DNA from: a bacterium
GTDB taxonomy: Bacteria; Bacteroidota; Bacteroidia; Flavobacteriales; Schleiferiaceae
NCBI GenBank assembly: GCA_016125155.1
Contig: WGMI01000005.1
Coordinates: 62,001 to 126,000 of the forward strand
Reading direction: 5' to 3'
Length of the DNA stretch: 64,000 nt
Shown here: piece after piece, positions 9,345-20,823 of the stretch
How positions within the stretch are numbered: position 1 is the first letter of the stretch
Layout: every line of letters begins with the position of its first letter
Notes under the pieces: generated by a model
The model's database searches: none
What the model was told of the DNA's origin: nothing
Seen by the model: only the letters and a program-made list of their open reading frames with translations
Position numbers and translations under genes: made by a program

Positions 9345-10280
9345 TTAGAACAGCTTCATCGTATCCAAAACCCCCATCACTTCCTTGACCGCGGTGGCTG
9401 AGGTATTGAGCAGTTGCTTTTCGGATTCGTTCAAATCGAGTTCGATGATGCGCTCGATGCCCTTGCGGCCCAAGACCACGGGGACCCCAAGGTAGATGTC
9501 GTTCAAGCCATATTCGCCCTGCAACCAGGCGCACACCGGAAATACCCGCTTCTGATCGCGGACTACGGCCTCGACCATTTGGGCTGCTGCAGCGCCCGGC
9601 GCATACCAGGCCGACGTACCCAGCAGTTTGACTATTTCTCCCCCTCCACCCTTGGTGCGTTCGATGATGGCGTCGAGCTTGTCGGCTTCGATCAGTTCAG
9701 TGACGGGAATTCCGCCCACGGTCGTATAGCGCGGAAGCGGCACCATGGTATCTCCATGCCCCCCCATCAGCACCGCCTGAATGTCTTTGGGCGAAACATT
9801 GAGCTCGGTAGCCAAAAAGGCGCGATAGCGGGCCGTATCGAGAATACCGGCCATGCCAAAGACCTTGGAAGGATCGACTTTTGCGGTCAAAAAAGCACAA
9901 TAGGTCATCACATCGAGCGGATTGCTCACAACCATAATAACCGCCTCGGGAGAATGCTCAATCACTTGTTCCGTGACCGACTTCACAATTTTCGCGTTGG
10001 TCTCGATCAGATCGTCCCGGCTCATGCCCGGTTTGCGGGGCAAACCCGAGGTAATCACCACCACATCGGAACCAGCCGTGGCCTTGTAGTCGTTGGTCGA
10101 TCCCACGGGGCGGGCATCGTAGAGATCGATCGGGGCGGTTTGCCAAATGTCGAGGGCCTTGCCTTCGGCAAAATTCTCCTTGATGTCGAGAAGCACGACC
10201 TCGTTGGCAAGCTCTTTCCGAGCGCAGACGTCGGCACACGTGGCACCTACGTTTCCGGCGCCGATTACAGAAATTTTCAT
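9345..10280 (-). CDS. mdh: Malate dehydrogenase
   Basis: NAD-dependent oxidation of malate to oxaloacetate in the TCA cycle. 311 residues, the usual length of the LDH-like bacterial MDH. The N-terminal Rossmann glycine motif [10 protein letters not shown] is at residues 7-16; the substrate loop [12 protein letters not shown] near 80-91 carries the Arg residues that select dicarboxylic acids; VSNPLD follows near 120; and the catalytic His lies in GGHGDTMV around 172-179. It has its own promoter (TATTTTCG about 54 nt upstream) and stands alone, convergent with the pspC-type gene. Confidence 0.97.
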   Translation of the reverse strand: MKISVIGAGNVGATCADVCARKELANEVVLLDIKENFAEGKALDIWQTAPIDLYDARPVGSTNDYKATAGSDVVVITSGLPRKPGMSRDDLIETNAKIVKSVTEQVIEHSPEAVIMVVSNPLDVMTYCAFLTAKVDPSKVFGMAGILDTARYRAFLATELNVSPKDIQAVLMGGHGDTMVPLPRYTTVGGIPVTELIEADKLDAIIERTKGGGGEIVKLLGTSAWYAPGAAAAQMVEAVVRDQKRVFPVCAWLQGEYGLNDIYLGVPVVLGRKGIERIIELDLNESEKQLLNTSATAVKEVMGVLDTMKLF

Positions 10281-10333
10281 GGGGCAGTTTTTCGGGTTTC
10301 TACAGAATCCAAAAGGGCATTCCTTTCTGCGGG

Positions 10334-10341
10334 CGAAAATA
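10334..10341 (-). promoter_or_regulatory. Bacteroidota -7-like element for mdh
   Basis: TATTTTCG on the minus strand differs by one base from TAnnTTTG and lies 53 nt before the mdh ATG. The same TTCG variant precedes several other genes in this window. Confidence 0.5.
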
Positions 10342-10357
10342 AGTCAGCCGAAACGCA

Positions 10358-12283
10358 TTAGCGGCCTAGGGCCCGAAGGCGGTCGATGGCCGCATAGTCC
10401 AGCTCCAGCAAATAGGCTGGTTCCGAAGTGCCGATGGCGTGAATCTGCCGAAACGTGTTCGGATATTTTAACTGGATGTAGTACAGATAGCGCGTAATGG
10501 TATTGACCGTTCGGTCGGTAACCCGGTTGGGATCGACCCGGAGCGAAGCTTCGATGAGGTAGCGGACGCGGTCTTTGCGCAAATCGTCGACCAGTCGATC
10601 GGGTTCTACGACAAAACCCTCGTCGAACATCCCCACAAAATCGCTTACATCGGTCCACACATTGGCCTCGTCCTTCAGACTGTCGGGGGCGGACGCGGGC
10701 AGACGCAGGATTTCGAAAAACTCGCCCTCGGTGGCGCGGATCGTATTGGGTTTGGGACGTCCAGAAGCCAAGGCCACGCGGTCTTCTTGGGTCAATTCCA
10801 TGACCTTCATCCATCGACCAACGTCGGGGGTACGCACCACCACCCAATGGGGGTGCCGGGCTTCCAGGCTGTCCGCCGCGGTGTAGGGTATGCGGGTAAT
10901 CCCTTTGAATTTGCGCTGTCCGTAAATGAAACTAATCCCCGCTTTGCGGCAGGCAATCCCAACCGAATCGGGCACCTCGGCTGCGGCGTATTCCGTCATC
11001 CGTACATAGTTGTACCAATCTGGGGTATAGCCCGTCAACGGGTCTCCGGCAATTCCCGCCCGGAATTCGGGTCCATTGGCTTGGATGCTTTGGTTGAGCG
11101 TACCGACAACCAGCAAGAGCGAGAGCGTCGACAGTCCTGTCAACACCGGGGCGGCCCATTTCATCGAAGTATGAACCGAAAGCAACCACCCCCCAGAGAG
11201 TACAATCAAGGCGATATAGGGAAAATACGGGATGACCAGACGCACTTGATCCCAGTTGGCGTGCACTCCGAGGAAATTCCCCGCCAGCAGCGCCGTTGTG
11301 TAGAGCGAAAGAAAATAGAGCGGCTTGTTTTTCCGGAAGGCGTAGATCCCCACTCCGACGAGCAACAAAACCACCAACAGCCCCACCAAGACATTTTCGG
11401 TCATGTCTTCGGGTTTCTGAAACCCGATAAAATGGAGAAAGTGCTTGCTCAAATAACCCTCCATGTTTTCCCAAGCCCTTTGGACGAGGCCCATCAAATC
11501 TTCGTTACCCTCCGAGGCATCGTAGGCATTTTTCTGAAGATGGGTCTTGCCCTGGCTCGCGAACTGGAGTTCATCGGCCCCCCAAATCAGTCTTTTAAGC
11601 CCTTCCCAAGCGATCAAGATCCCCACGATGGAAGCCGTTGTCTTGCCCAGATCGGCCCAACGCCTGTGGAGCCCCAGGTGGAGCCACAACACCGGCAAGG
11701 CAGCGTAGCCAATGGTCCGGGTATTGGCCAGCAGCCAAAAGGCAAGGGCCAGGAGGAGCGATTGTTTCCAGGATATGCGTTCTGCCTCGACCAAATAGCG
11801 GATGGCCAGCGCCAAAAATCCCGCTTGGACAATCATATAAAAGGCCTCGCTGTAGGTCTGAGAGGCGAAGTAGAGCAAAACAGGGCTCAGGGCGCAGAGT
11901 GCTAGGGTAAAAAAGAGCGGAACCAACGGAAGTCGATGCCGAAGCGATCGATAGGTTATCCACGAAAACCCGAGAATGCTCAGATAAGAAGTCAGCTTGA
12001 GTACGGGGATGTGGATGCCCAACAAGGCCACCCAAGGCGCGAGAAAAAACGGATAGGCCGGCCCTTGATAGGTCGGGTAGGTTCCTTGGCGCACCAAATC
12101 GAAGGCGCGCATAATGTAGGACGAGTCGTCCCCCCCCTCGCTGACCTTGAATTCGAAGAGCAAAAGGGCATTCAGAGCGGTCAAACCGAGCAAAGCAGGA
12201 AAGACCCAGCGTTGTTGGTTCAGCCAACGACCCAGTCCAGCCAGGACTTTGTTTTCCGAAAGCGCATCAAAAGAAGTAGACAT
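10358..12283 (-). CDS. GT-C type multi-pass membrane glycosyltransferase (putative)
   Basis: 641-residue integral membrane protein with about eleven hydrophobic spans in residues 25-400 and a soluble C-terminal region of about 230 residues. The first periplasmic loop has [23 protein letters not shown], resembling the acidic loop of GT39/PMT-like enzymes that use polyprenyl-phosphate sugars. It is divergent from, and next to, a GT2 enzyme of the polyprenyl-phosphate sugar synthase kind, which could supply that donor. The exact family and acceptor are not identified. The two divergent starts are 94 nt apart. Confidence 0.7.
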   Translation of the reverse strand: MSTSFDALSENKVLAGLGRWLNQQRWVFPALLGLTALNALLLFEFKVSEGGDDSSYIMRAFDLVRQGTYPTYQGPAYPFFLAPWVALLGIHIPVLKLTSYLSILGFSWITYRSLRHRLPLVPLFFTLALCALSPVLLYFASQTYSEAFYMIVQAGFLALAIRYLVEAERISWKQSLLLALAFWLLANTRTIGYAALPVLWLHLGLHRRWADLGKTTASIVGILIAWEGLKRLIWGADELQFASQGKTHLQKNAYDASEGNEDLMGLVQRAWENMEGYLSKHFLHFIGFQKPEDMTENVLVGLLVVLLLVGVGIYAFRKNKPLYFLSLYTTALLAGNFLGVHANWDQVRLVIPYFPYIALIVLSGGWLLSVHTSMKWAAPVLTGLSTLSLLLVVGTLNQSIQANGPEFRAGIAGDPLTGYTPDWYNYVRMTEYAAAEVPDSVGIACRKAGISFIYGQRKFKGITRIPYTAADSLEARHPHWVVVRTPDVGRWMKVMELTQEDRVALASGRPKPNTIRATEGEFFEILRLPASAPDSLKDEANVWTDVSDFVGMFDEGFVVEPDRLVDDLRKDRVRYLIEASLRVDPNRVTDRTVNTITRYLYYIQLKYPNTFRQIHAIGTSEPAYLLELDYAAIDRLRALGR

Positions 12284-12362
12284 GGTTGCAGTACACTTTG
12301 GCGCGCAAGATAAGCAGCCTAAAGGGGGCGGTGAACAACCCGAGCATTCGCGCTGCGCGTCT

Positions 12363-12370
12363 TACTTTCG
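12363..12370 (+). promoter_or_regulatory. Bacteroidota -7-like element for the GT2 gene
   Basis: TACTTTCG, one mismatch to TAnnTTTG, 7 nt before the first ATG of the glycosyltransferase. The very short spacing would favour the second ATG at 12387 as the start. Confidence 0.4.
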
Positions 12371-12377
12371 CACCCCA

Positions 12378-13097
12378 ATGGTTCCAATGAAACTGAGCGT
12401 CGTTATTCCCGCCTACAACGAAGCGGCGACCATCCACCTGATCCTCGACAAAGTCCGGGGTGTTCGGCTTCCCGAGGGCGTCGAAACCGAAGTGATTGTA
12501 GTCGACGACTGCAGCAAAGACGGAACCACTGAGGCCTTGGACCGCTATGCCGGGCAACATCCGGAATTCGAACTCGTGCGCTTCCGGCACGAGCGAAATC
12601 AAGGCAAGGGCGCCGCGCTGCACACAGGCATTTCCAAGGCCACGGGCGACTATTTGATCATTCAAGACGCGGATTTGGAATACGACCCGAACGAGTATAG
12701 GCTGTTGCTCGAGCCCGTCCTCGCCGGCCACGCCGACGTGGTCTATGGCTCGCGGTTTATGGGGGGCAACCCGCACCGCATCCTGTTTTTCTGGCACTCC
12801 ATCGGCAACAAGGTGCTTACTTTTATGTCGAACGCCTTTTCCAATCTGAACCTCACCGATATGGAAACGTGCTACAAACTCTTCCGGACCGATGTGATTC
12901 AGTCGCTGAACTTGCGCGAAAAACGGTTTGGATTTGAGCCCGAGGTCACGGCCAAAGTGGCCAAAATCAAGGGAATTCGGATTTACGAAGTCGGGATTAG
13001 CTACTACGGGCGCACCTTTGAAGAGGGCAAGAAAATCGGTTGGAAAGACGGATTTCGCGCCATTTGGTGCATCCTCAAATACAACCTAGGCCGCTAA
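12378..13097 (+). CDS. Family 2 glycosyltransferase, polyprenyl-phosphate sugar synthase-like
   Basis: 239 residues (236 from the ATG at 12387). GT-A fold: N-terminal [10 protein letters not shown], nucleotide-sugar site [10 protein letters not shown] around residues 38-47, and the DXD-like metal site [10 protein letters not shown] near 95-104. A later signature YGSRFMGGN and METCYKLFR is typical of enzymes near dolichol-phosphate mannosyl/glucosyltransferases. It lacks C-terminal membrane spans. Such enzymes charge a polyprenyl phosphate with a sugar at the cytoplasmic face for GT-C enzymes like the divergent neighbour. Confidence 0.88.
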   Translation: MVPMKLSVVIPAYNEAATIHLILDKVRGVRLPEGVETEVIVVDDCSKDGTTEALDRYAGQHPEFELVRFRHERNQGKGAALHTGISKATGDYLIIQDADLEYDPNEYRLLLEPVLAGHADVVYGSRFMGGNPHRILFFWHSIGNKVLTFMSNAFSNLNLTDMETCYKLFRTDVIQSLNLREKRFGFEPEVTAKVAKIKGIRIYEVGISYYGRTFEEGKKIGWKDGFRAIWCILKYNLGR

Positions 13098-13107
13098 AGC
13101 GACTTGA

Positions 13108-14097
13108 TCAACCCGGGGTTCCGGAAGCCAGCAATCGCTCGATGAGCGCATCGACCCCTAGCCCTTCTGCCTCGGCCTGATAGGTAGGGACGATCCGATG
13201 CCTCAAAATGGGATGGGCCACCTGCCGTACTTCTTCCTGATCGGGGGCAAATTTTCCGTTGAGCACCGCTTTGGCTTTGGCGCCCAAAATCAGAAACTGT
13301 GACGCCCTCGGACCAGCGCCCCAGCTCAAATAGCGATTGACCCAGTCGGGGCTGTTCTTTTGGTGTGGCCGAGAGCGCTCGCTGAGCGATACTGCATAGC
13401 GATAAACGGCCTCGGGCACGGGAATATCGCGAATGAGCCTTTGGTAGATCAAGATGTCTTCGGCCCCCATGACGTTGTTCACCGCGGCCGAAACGCCGGT
13501 TGTGGTCGCCTTGACGATTTCGACCTCCTCTTCAAAGCTCGGATAGTTGACCTGGATCAGGAACATGAATCGGTCCAACTGCGCTTCGGGCAAAGGGTAG
13601 GTCCCTTCTTGTTCGATCGGATTCTGGGTAGCCAGTACAAAGAAGGGCTCGGGCATTTTGTGCGTGTGCCCGGCGGCGGTTACCGCACGTTCCTGCATGG
13701 CCTCGAGCAACGCGCTTTGGGTCTTGGGCGGGGTCCGGTTGATTTCGTCGGCGAGCAGGATGTTCGCAAAGACCGGTCCCGGAATAAACTTAAAGTGCCT
13801 GTGCTCGTCGAGAATTTCGCTCCCTACAATGTCCGACGGCATCAAGTCCGGAGTAAACTGAATCCGACTGAACTTCAGACCCAATGATTGAGCCACCGTG
13901 TTGACCAACAAAGTTTTAGCTAGACCGGGAACCCCGACCAACAAACTGTGACTGCGGCACAAAATCGAGAGCAACAACTGCTCCACTACCTCTTGTTGTC
14001 CGACAACTACCTTGCCGATTTCGCCCTTGAGCTCGGTCATATGCTGTTGGAGGCGTCGAACAGAGGCTACGGCGTCAGAAGGAGCGTTCACACTCAT
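13108..14097 (-). CDS. MoxR-family AAA+ ATPase
   Basis: 329 residues from the ATG that overlaps the upstream stop (ATGA); the nine-residue longer start at 14124 is unlikely. Walker A GVPGLAKT near residue 60, Walker B ILLADEINR near 115, and ATQNPIEQEGTYPLPEAQLDRF near 150-171 are diagnostic of MoxR. MoxR ATPases act as chaperones that activate VWA-domain or metal-containing partners (family knowledge). Here it is the last gene of an envelope-folding operon. The DUF58 and Bat proteins that often follow MoxR are absent; a convergent glycosyltransferase comes next. Confidence 0.95.
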   Translation of the reverse strand: MSVNAPSDAVASVRRLQQHMTELKGEIGKVVVGQQEVVEQLLLSILCRSHSLLVGVPGLAKTLLVNTVAQSLGLKFSRIQFTPDLMPSDIVGSEILDEHRHFKFIPGPVFANILLADEINRTPPKTQSALLEAMQERAVTAAGHTHKMPEPFFVLATQNPIEQEGTYPLPEAQLDRFMFLIQVNYPSFEEEVEIVKATTTGVSAAVNNVMGAEDILIYQRLIRDIPVPEAVYRYAVSLSERSRPHQKNSPDWVNRYLSWGAGPRASQFLILGAKAKAVLNGKFAPDQEEVRQVAHPILRHRIVPTYQAEAEGLGVDALIERLLASGTPG

Positions 14098-15470
14098 GGT
14101 TTGGGGGTTGGGGTATTGGTCCACGAATTCTTGAACGTACAGTCAACCCAGTCGGATTGAATGCGCACCGAGGTTTCGAGCAAGCGCTCTTCAATCCATT
14201 GATCAATGGCTTCGGCTCGCTTTTTGTTTTCGGCCACGTTCTGAAGACGGGCGTAGTCGTCTTTGAGATTGGCGCGATGGGGCTGGGTTCGGCTGAGCAC
14301 TTTGATGATGCGAAAACCCTCTTTTCCATCCGGATTGCGCAGGAGCGAAGCCTTGGACACCTCTCCGGGCTTGAGCGCTTCGAGTGCATAAAAAACGCTT
14401 CGGTCGAGCTGGTTGAGCTCCCATTTGGAATCGCCGGTCTGGGGATTCATCATCAAGCCATTGTTGTAGCGGGTGTTTTCGTCATCGGAAAACTGGGCCG
14501 AGGCCTGTTCAAAGGTCAGGGAGCCGAGCGCAATTTGTCCTTTTAGGCTGTCGAGGGTGGCCCGGGTTCGGTTCAAGTCGTCGTCGCTGATCTTGGGCTT
14601 GATCAAAATGTGCCGCAAATCGAGCTCCTCGCCTTTCTTTTCGAGCAATTGGACAATGTGAAACCCGAACTCTGTTTCGAAGGGCTCGCTTACCTCGCCT
14701 TTGGCCAAATTGAAGGCCACCGCTTCGAACTCCTTGACGAATTGCCCGCGCTTGATGCCCCGGTATTCTCCCCCGTTCTTGGCCGAGCCCGGATCTTCGG
14801 AATACAGAATGGCCAGGGTGGCAAAATTGGACCCTTTGGACACGCGTTGGCGGAGTTCTTCAAGCCGCTGAATGGCCTCTTGTTTACTCTCGGTCCGGAC
14901 TTTTGGGTAGAGCACGATCTGTGCCCATTCCACCTCGCTGTTGATCAAGGGCAAGCTGTCCTCGGGAAACGTCTTGTAGAGCTCGTACACCTCGGTAGGG
15001 GTGACCGAAACATCTCCGGCAATTTTGGACTGCATCTTTTGAGCAATCATCTGGTTAGAGACCAATTCGCGCATTTCTTCCTTGATCTCAACGATGCTCT
15101 TTTTGTAGTATTCTTCCAGTTTGCGCGCCGAACCAATCTGTTGAACGAGCACATCGATGCGCCGATTCATGGTTTCTTCGACCTCGTCTTCGGTCACCTC
15201 TACCGAATCGATGGCAGCCTGATGCACCAAGAGTTTTTCAAAGAGCATTTCCTCCAACACCCGGCACGGGTCGGGCGATGCCCCCCCGGGCAGTTGCCCT
15301 TTGAGCGCGTCGACTTGCAGATCCCAATCCGATTTCAAAATGATGTCGCGCCCCACCACCGCCACAATCCCATCCACCTTGGTCTTTTGTCCCCAGGCCA
15401 ACGACGAGATCATCAACAGCCCGAAGGCCAATAGCCTATTTGGAACCTTCGGTAAACACTTCATAATCAT
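14094..15470 (-). CDS. SurA-like periplasmic peptidylprolyl isomerase
   Basis: 458 residues with a signal peptide ending SSLAWGQ. Residues 30-165 form the SurA N-terminal chaperone region (VDGIVAVVGRDIILKSDWD). Two parvulin (PpiC) domains follow: the first around 175-275 (EWAQIVLYP, then SEDPGSAKNGGEYRG and FETEFGFHIVQLL), the second around 285-390 (LRHILIKPK). It folds outer-membrane proteins in the periplasm. It overlaps both neighbours, so the operon is tightly coupled. The start could instead be the second Met at 15464. Confidence 0.92.
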   Translation of the reverse strand: MIMKCLPKVPNRLLAFGLLMISSLAWGQKTKVDGIVAVVGRDIILKSDWDLQVDALKGQLPGGASPDPCRVLEEMLFEKLLVHQAAIDSVEVTEDEVEETMNRRIDVLVQQIGSARKLEEYYKKSIVEIKEEMRELVSNQMIAQKMQSKIAGDVSVTPTEVYELYKTFPEDSLPLINSEVEWAQIVLYPKVRTESKQEAIQRLEELRQRVSKGSNFATLAILYSEDPGSAKNGGEYRGIKRGQFVKEFEAVAFNLAKGEVSEPFETEFGFHIVQLLEKKGEELDLRHILIKPKISDDDLNRTRATLDSLKGQIALGSLTFEQASAQFSDDENTRYNNGLMMNPQTGDSKWELNQLDRSVFYALEALKPGEVSKASLLRNPDGKEGFRIIKVLSRTQPHRANLKDDYARLQNVAENKKRAEAIDQWIEERLLETSVRIQSDWVDCTFKNSWTNTPTPKP

Positions 15471-16308
15471 TCTCCATTAACGCTTCTTCGATCAAATCTT
15501 GTTCCATGTGCTGAATTAAAGCCAACTTTCGCTCGTTCAGCAAGATGCTCTTGACGGTTTCCCGAACATACGACAGCGGGCTGCTGCCGTCAACCATCCG
15601 ATAGTCGCGCAGTTTGAGCCAATAGGTCTGGGTGCTGTCTCGAAGCTCTACCCTCCGGTTCGATTGGAGGAATTGTTGTTGGTTGTAGGTCTGAACAGGG
15701 ATGATGAGCACCAAATCGGAAAAACGCGTCCAATTGGTGTCGTCCAATGCGTATCGGGTACTGTATTTGAGCGCATAGTCCCGAATCCGGTTCTGGTCAG
15801 CAGTGGCATCCGAAAAAAACCACTTTTTGGCCTGTTCTAACTGAGGCGTACGGCTCGAAAGCACCATCCAATCGGCCAGCACGATGTTTTCTTTCAGGGC
15901 AAAGTCTTCTTTGTGGGTCTTATAAAACGCTTCGATTTGGGCCTCCGTAACCACGGTGTCCAAATACTGCCGAAGCATGGCCTGTTGAAAACTGTATTTG
16001 AGCAAATCGTTCCGGTACTCCTGGAGCAAGGCGGAAAAATCCTTGTCCTCTTCGCTGAGATTGTACTCCGCCTTGGCGAGCAAAATCCGATCGCGCGCCC
16101 AGCGGTCGATGTATTGCCTGACCCGGTCTGCACTGTCTACGACCGAAGTGCCGGGTTCGATCAGACTATCGATTTGGTCCAGGTACAAGTACTGCTGATA
16201 CACACGGGCAACGGGAACCCGGGTGTCTTCAGGCTCCGAGGAACCCGTCGAACAGGCGACGCCCCCCGCGAACATCAGCCCAATCAGACCCGGAAACCCA
16301 ATCCGCAT
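15436..16308 (-). CDS. SurA/PpiC-related lipoprotein without isomerase core
   Basis: 290 residues with a lipobox-like GGVACS (Cys19). The first 100 residues after the lipid anchor (VARVYQQYLYLDQIDSLI, then DRWARDRILLAKAEYNL) resemble the SurA chaperone module. No parvulin active-site pattern is seen in the rest. It sits between two full isomerases, overlapping the upstream stop by one base (TGATG) and the downstream start by 35 bases. It probably acts with them in outer-membrane protein folding (inference from context). Confidence 0.75.
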   Translation of the reverse strand: MRIGFPGLIGLMFAGGVACSTGSSEPEDTRVPVARVYQQYLYLDQIDSLIEPGTSVVDSADRVRQYIDRWARDRILLAKAEYNLSEEDKDFSALLQEYRNDLLKYSFQQAMLRQYLDTVVTEAQIEAFYKTHKEDFALKENIVLADWMVLSSRTPQLEQAKKWFFSDATADQNRIRDYALKYSTRYALDDTNWTRFSDLVLIIPVQTYNQQQFLQSNRRVELRDSTQTYWLKLRDYRMVDGSSPLSYVRETVKSILLNERKLALIQHMEQDLIEEALMENDYEVFTEGSK

Positions 16309-18281
16309 CAGCGTTGCAATCGGGCGAAGAGGTCGTCTCGAACTTCCGGATCAATAACAACCAAATATTTGGCTTTCAATTCGTTGATCCATTGCTGTTC
16401 GAGCTCTTTCTGATATTCTGAAGCGACCAGACCCCGGACTTCGTCCAAGGTTTTGCCTGTAGGGGGCACCACTTCGAGCAGTCGTACAAAACTCCATTGT
16501 CCGTTGGAAGCAACAATGGGTCCCAGACCGGGGGTTCCGTTGAGGGCAGAGAGTAGAGGCTCGGTTTTCCCTTCATCCATCATACTGCTGTAAAGCACAT
16601 TGAGCCCACTATCACGATTCAGCTCTTCCTGTACGGACTCGATGCTCTTCCCTTTCGACAAGGCCTTGCGCGCCTTCTTCGCCATTTTCTCGGTCTTGCA
16701 ATCGATGCGTTCATAGCGGTAGCGCTGGGGCCATTGGTACTCCCCTTGGTGGCGGTCAAAAAAGGCCTCCAAGCCGGCAGTATCCGAAATGGAACGCGTC
16801 CAGACCTTTTCGTCGGTCAGGTCGAACAACAAAATGCCTTCGCGGTATTCGTTGACCAGCCAGCGAAATTCAGGATGCTTTTGCTCGAGGTGAGCGTCTT
16901 CGTAGGCAATGAGTTCAGACTCCAAGAAGGCCTGAAACTGTGCCTCGAGTTCGGCCGAGGCGGTCCGACCCTCGGGGAGCGGTTTGAGATGGGTTTCGAG
17001 GTAGACGGCGAATTCCGAAGTAGGGAGGGTGCGATCGGCGAAAGAAGCCAGCACCTTGGCGCTTTTCTTCTGAGTCTCGGTGGGCTTCCAGCTGCCATCG
17101 GCCAGCGATTTGGCATTGATCTGCTTGACAAAAGCCTTGAAGTTGGCCTCGTTGCGCTTGTATTTATATTCCTTCAGCAAACGCGCTATAAACTGCTCTT
17201 GTCCAGCCAGCGCCCGCTGATCGCGCTGAATGCGCGCCTTGATTTCGTTTTTGCTTTGCTCCAAACTGGGCCTGGGCAGGCGTTCCACCAGGCGAATGAT
17301 GTGCCAACCATACGAAGTCAGAATGGGCTCGCTGAAATCACCGGGTTGATTCAAGGCAAAAGCCGCTTCTTCGAATTCCGGGGTCATGGCGTTGATGCCA
17401 AATTCGGGCAGTTCGCCCCCCCGATCCTTGGTCGTTTTGTCTTCGGAATACTGACGGCACAAGTTTTCCCAAGAATCAGTTCCCTGGACCAAGCTGGCGT
17501 GGATTTCGCGGATTTGTCGCTCGGCGGCGGCGGCCTCTTCGGGCTTGGATTCCGCATTCGAAATGCGCATCAAATGGGCGACTTTGATGCGTTCCCTCGC
17601 CTCCCGACGGTCGTAGACCTTGACCAGGTGATAGCCAAATTGGGTGCGAATGGGTTGAGAAATCGATCCTATGGGCAGGGTATACGCCGCATTCTCAAAG
17701 GGATACACCATATTGAACACGGTAAAGTACCCGAGGTCGCCTCCGCGCTGGGCCGAATAGGTGTCGTCGCTGGCTCTAGCGGCCTCTTCGAACGTCTTTT
17801 CACCCTTGAGAATGGCGGAGCGCAAACTTTGCATCGCTTTGTAGGCGGCCGCTGTATCTGCCGGAGCTGCATTGGCATCCAAGGCCTTCATGATGTGACC
17901 CGCCCGGACGTCGAAGCCCCCTCGGGCATAAGCTTCATCGATCAAGGCCTCTTCGAAAGCACGGTCGGTCAAATAAGGCTTGGCCAATTGCGCCCGATAT
18001 CCATTGAATTCGCGGACAAAACTCTCGCGTTGATCAAGACCCAATACTTTGGCCTCGTGCACTTTGAGTTTAAAGTTGACGTATAAATCGAGGTATTCGG
18101 ACGGGGTTTTGGGATCGAGTTGTTCCCCGATTTCACGGTTCTTATTAAATACCGCTTCGAACTCCCTGTCGGTGACCAGGTCGGTTCCGTCTACGGTAAA
18201 AAGCACCTTTTCGGGTGCGGTCTGGGCACTCAGGCACAGGCTCGTTCCCAAAGCCATAAGACCCAGAACGGCTCCTTTCAT
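16308..18281 (-). CDS. Large periplasmic PpiC-type peptidylprolyl isomerase
   Basis: 657 residues from ATG 18281, which gives a clean signal peptide (MKGAVLGLMALG to CLSAQ); 18299 is also possible. Both starts lie downstream of the predicted transcription start. An N-terminal chaperone region precedes two parvulin domains: about 125-225 (VRAGHIMK, SDDTYSAQRGGDLGYFT, IRTQFGYHLVKVYDRR) and 230-340 (IKVAHLMRIS, YSEDKTTKDRGGELPEFG, ILTSYGWHIIRLVER). A helical C-terminal half of about 300 residues follows. It heads the operon ending in moxR and likely handles outer-membrane or T9SS substrates. Confidence 0.9.
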   Translation of the reverse strand: MKGAVLGLMALGTSLCLSAQTAPEKVLFTVDGTDLVTDREFEAVFNKNREIGEQLDPKTPSEYLDLYVNFKLKVHEAKVLGLDQRESFVREFNGYRAQLAKPYLTDRAFEEALIDEAYARGGFDVRAGHIMKALDANAAPADTAAAYKAMQSLRSAILKGEKTFEEAARASDDTYSAQRGGDLGYFTVFNMVYPFENAAYTLPIGSISQPIRTQFGYHLVKVYDRREARERIKVAHLMRISNAESKPEEAAAAERQIREIHASLVQGTDSWENLCRQYSEDKTTKDRGGELPEFGINAMTPEFEEAAFALNQPGDFSEPILTSYGWHIIRLVERLPRPSLEQSKNEIKARIQRDQRALAGQEQFIARLLKEYKYKRNEANFKAFVKQINAKSLADGSWKPTETQKKSAKVLASFADRTLPTSEFAVYLETHLKPLPEGRTASAELEAQFQAFLESELIAYEDAHLEQKHPEFRWLVNEYREGILLFDLTDEKVWTRSISDTAGLEAFFDRHQGEYQWPQRYRYERIDCKTEKMAKKARKALSKGKSIESVQEELNRDSGLNVLYSSMMDEGKTEPLLSALNGTPGLGPIVASNGQWSFVRLLEVVPPTGKTLDEVRGLVASEYQKELEQQWINELKAKYLVVIDPEVRDDLFARLQR

Positions 18282-18331
18282 CTTTGTTTGCGCTATCATA
18301 AGTCCAAATACCATTGAGGGGTTAGGGGCGC

Positions 18332-18339
18332 CAAAAATA
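18332..18339 (-). promoter_or_regulatory. Bacteroidota -7 promoter element of the isomerase-moxR operon
   Basis: TATTTTTG on the minus strand, a full match to TAnnTTTG. Transcription would begin near 18327, which excludes the longest open frame start (18350) and supports 18299 or 18281. Confidence 0.65.
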
Positions 18340-18368
18340 AGGAATCGCACTCCCCGAAACGGAAAGAA

Positions 18369-19922
<1,554 letters not shown>

Positions 19923-20729
19923 TTAATCTTTTTCCGAAGATCGCTTCCTCTTGCTTTTTGCGGGTTGAACCTCGGGATCGGGGTGAAGGACCGCTTCCAC
20001 GCTGTGCAAATTGTTCATCTGTCGAAGAATCCACCGCTGCCTGCGCTGAACATAGGCAGAAGGGCGGGCCGCGGAATAGCGACGGGGCGAAGGCAAAACC
20101 GCTGCGAGCAAGGCGGCTTCTGAACGGCTGAGTTGTGCGGCCGATTTGCCAAAAAAATGCTGGGCGGCCGCTTCCGCTCCGTAAATGCCCGGCCCGAATT
20201 CGGCGATGTTTTGATAGACCTCGAGAATGCGCTCCTTGCCCCAAATCAGTTCGATGAGCACGGTAAACCACACTTCGAGGCCCTTGCGGACCCAGGAACG
20301 GGAAGGCCATAAAAAGACGTTTTTCGCGGTTTGTTGGCTGATGGTACTCGCCCCCCGAATTTTTCCACCCTTTTCGTTGTGCTCCATAGCTTTCCCAATG
20401 GCTTCGAGGTCAAACCCATGATGGAGTCCGAAGCGTTGGTCTTCGGCGGCAATGACCGCCAATCCCAAGTGGGTTCCAAGGTCCTCTCCCTTGCGAAATC
20501 GGTAGTCCCATCGGGGCGATTCTCCCTCGAGCGCAAACCATTGCCCGACCATGAGCCATGTACCCGGAGGGGGGACGAACTTGAGCAGAACCACCAACCC
20601 CAGACTCAAACCGACAAACCAGAGCGCGAACGTCAGCACAAAACGCCCCAGCCGCTGTAGCACCCGACGGGCGCGGGAAGCATCCGTGTGTTTTTCCGCG
20701 GTTTTTCTGGATTTCTTGGCAGCCTTCAT
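19923..20729 (-). CDS. mtgA: Monofunctional peptidoglycan glycosyltransferase
   Basis: Polymerises lipid II into glycan strands at the outer face of the inner membrane. 268 residues from MKAAKK: a basic cytoplasmic tail, one membrane span around 33-55, then a GT51 domain. GT51 motifs are in order: [12 protein letters not shown] (catalytic Glu), [39 protein letters not shown], and [18 protein letters not shown]. There is no transpeptidase domain. The C-terminal tail of about 50 residues is Lys/Arg-rich. The upstream Met at 20771 would precede the promoter element. Confidence 0.95.
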   Translation of the reverse strand: MKAAKKSRKTAEKHTDASRARRVLQRLGRFVLTFALWFVGLSLGLVVLLKFVPPPGTWLMVGQWFALEGESPRWDYRFRKGEDLGTHLGLAVIAAEDQRFGLHHGFDLEAIGKAMEHNEKGGKIRGASTISQQTAKNVFLWPSRSWVRKGLEVWFTVLIELIWGKERILEVYQNIAEFGPGIYGAEAAAQHFFGKSAAQLSRSEAALLAAVLPSPRRYSAARPSAYVQRRQRWILRQMNNLHSVEAVLHPDPEVQPAKSKRKRSSEKD

Positions 20730-20746
20730 GGTTCTTGAATTGTGGG

Positions 20747-20754
20747 CGAAAATA
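20747..20754 (-). promoter_or_regulatory. Bacteroidota -7-like element for mtgA
   Basis: TATTTTCG on the minus strand, 17 nt before the mtgA ATG; one mismatch to TAnnTTTG. Confidence 0.5.
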
Positions 20755-20811
20755 CAGGTCAACAGAACCAATTCCTTAACATAAGCGATGTCTAAGGTGT
20801 CTGAGATACAC

Positions 20812-20819
20812 TAACTTTG
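20812..20819 (+). promoter_or_regulatory. Bacteroidota -7 promoter element for the receiver gene
   Basis: TAACTTTG, a full match, ending only 4 nt before the ATG at 20824. The transcript would start at or next to the ATGATG, so the mRNA may be leaderless. Confidence 0.6.
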
Positions 20820-20823
20820 CACT

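Noticed and set aside
9414-10361. 315-codon plus-strand ORF over mdh
   Set aside because: Antisense of malate dehydrogenase with intact catalytic motifs; His-rich and random in appearance.
16734-18086. 450-codon plus-strand ORF over the large isomerase gene
   Set aside because: Antisense shadow of a gene with intact parvulin motifs; no start context and no domain.
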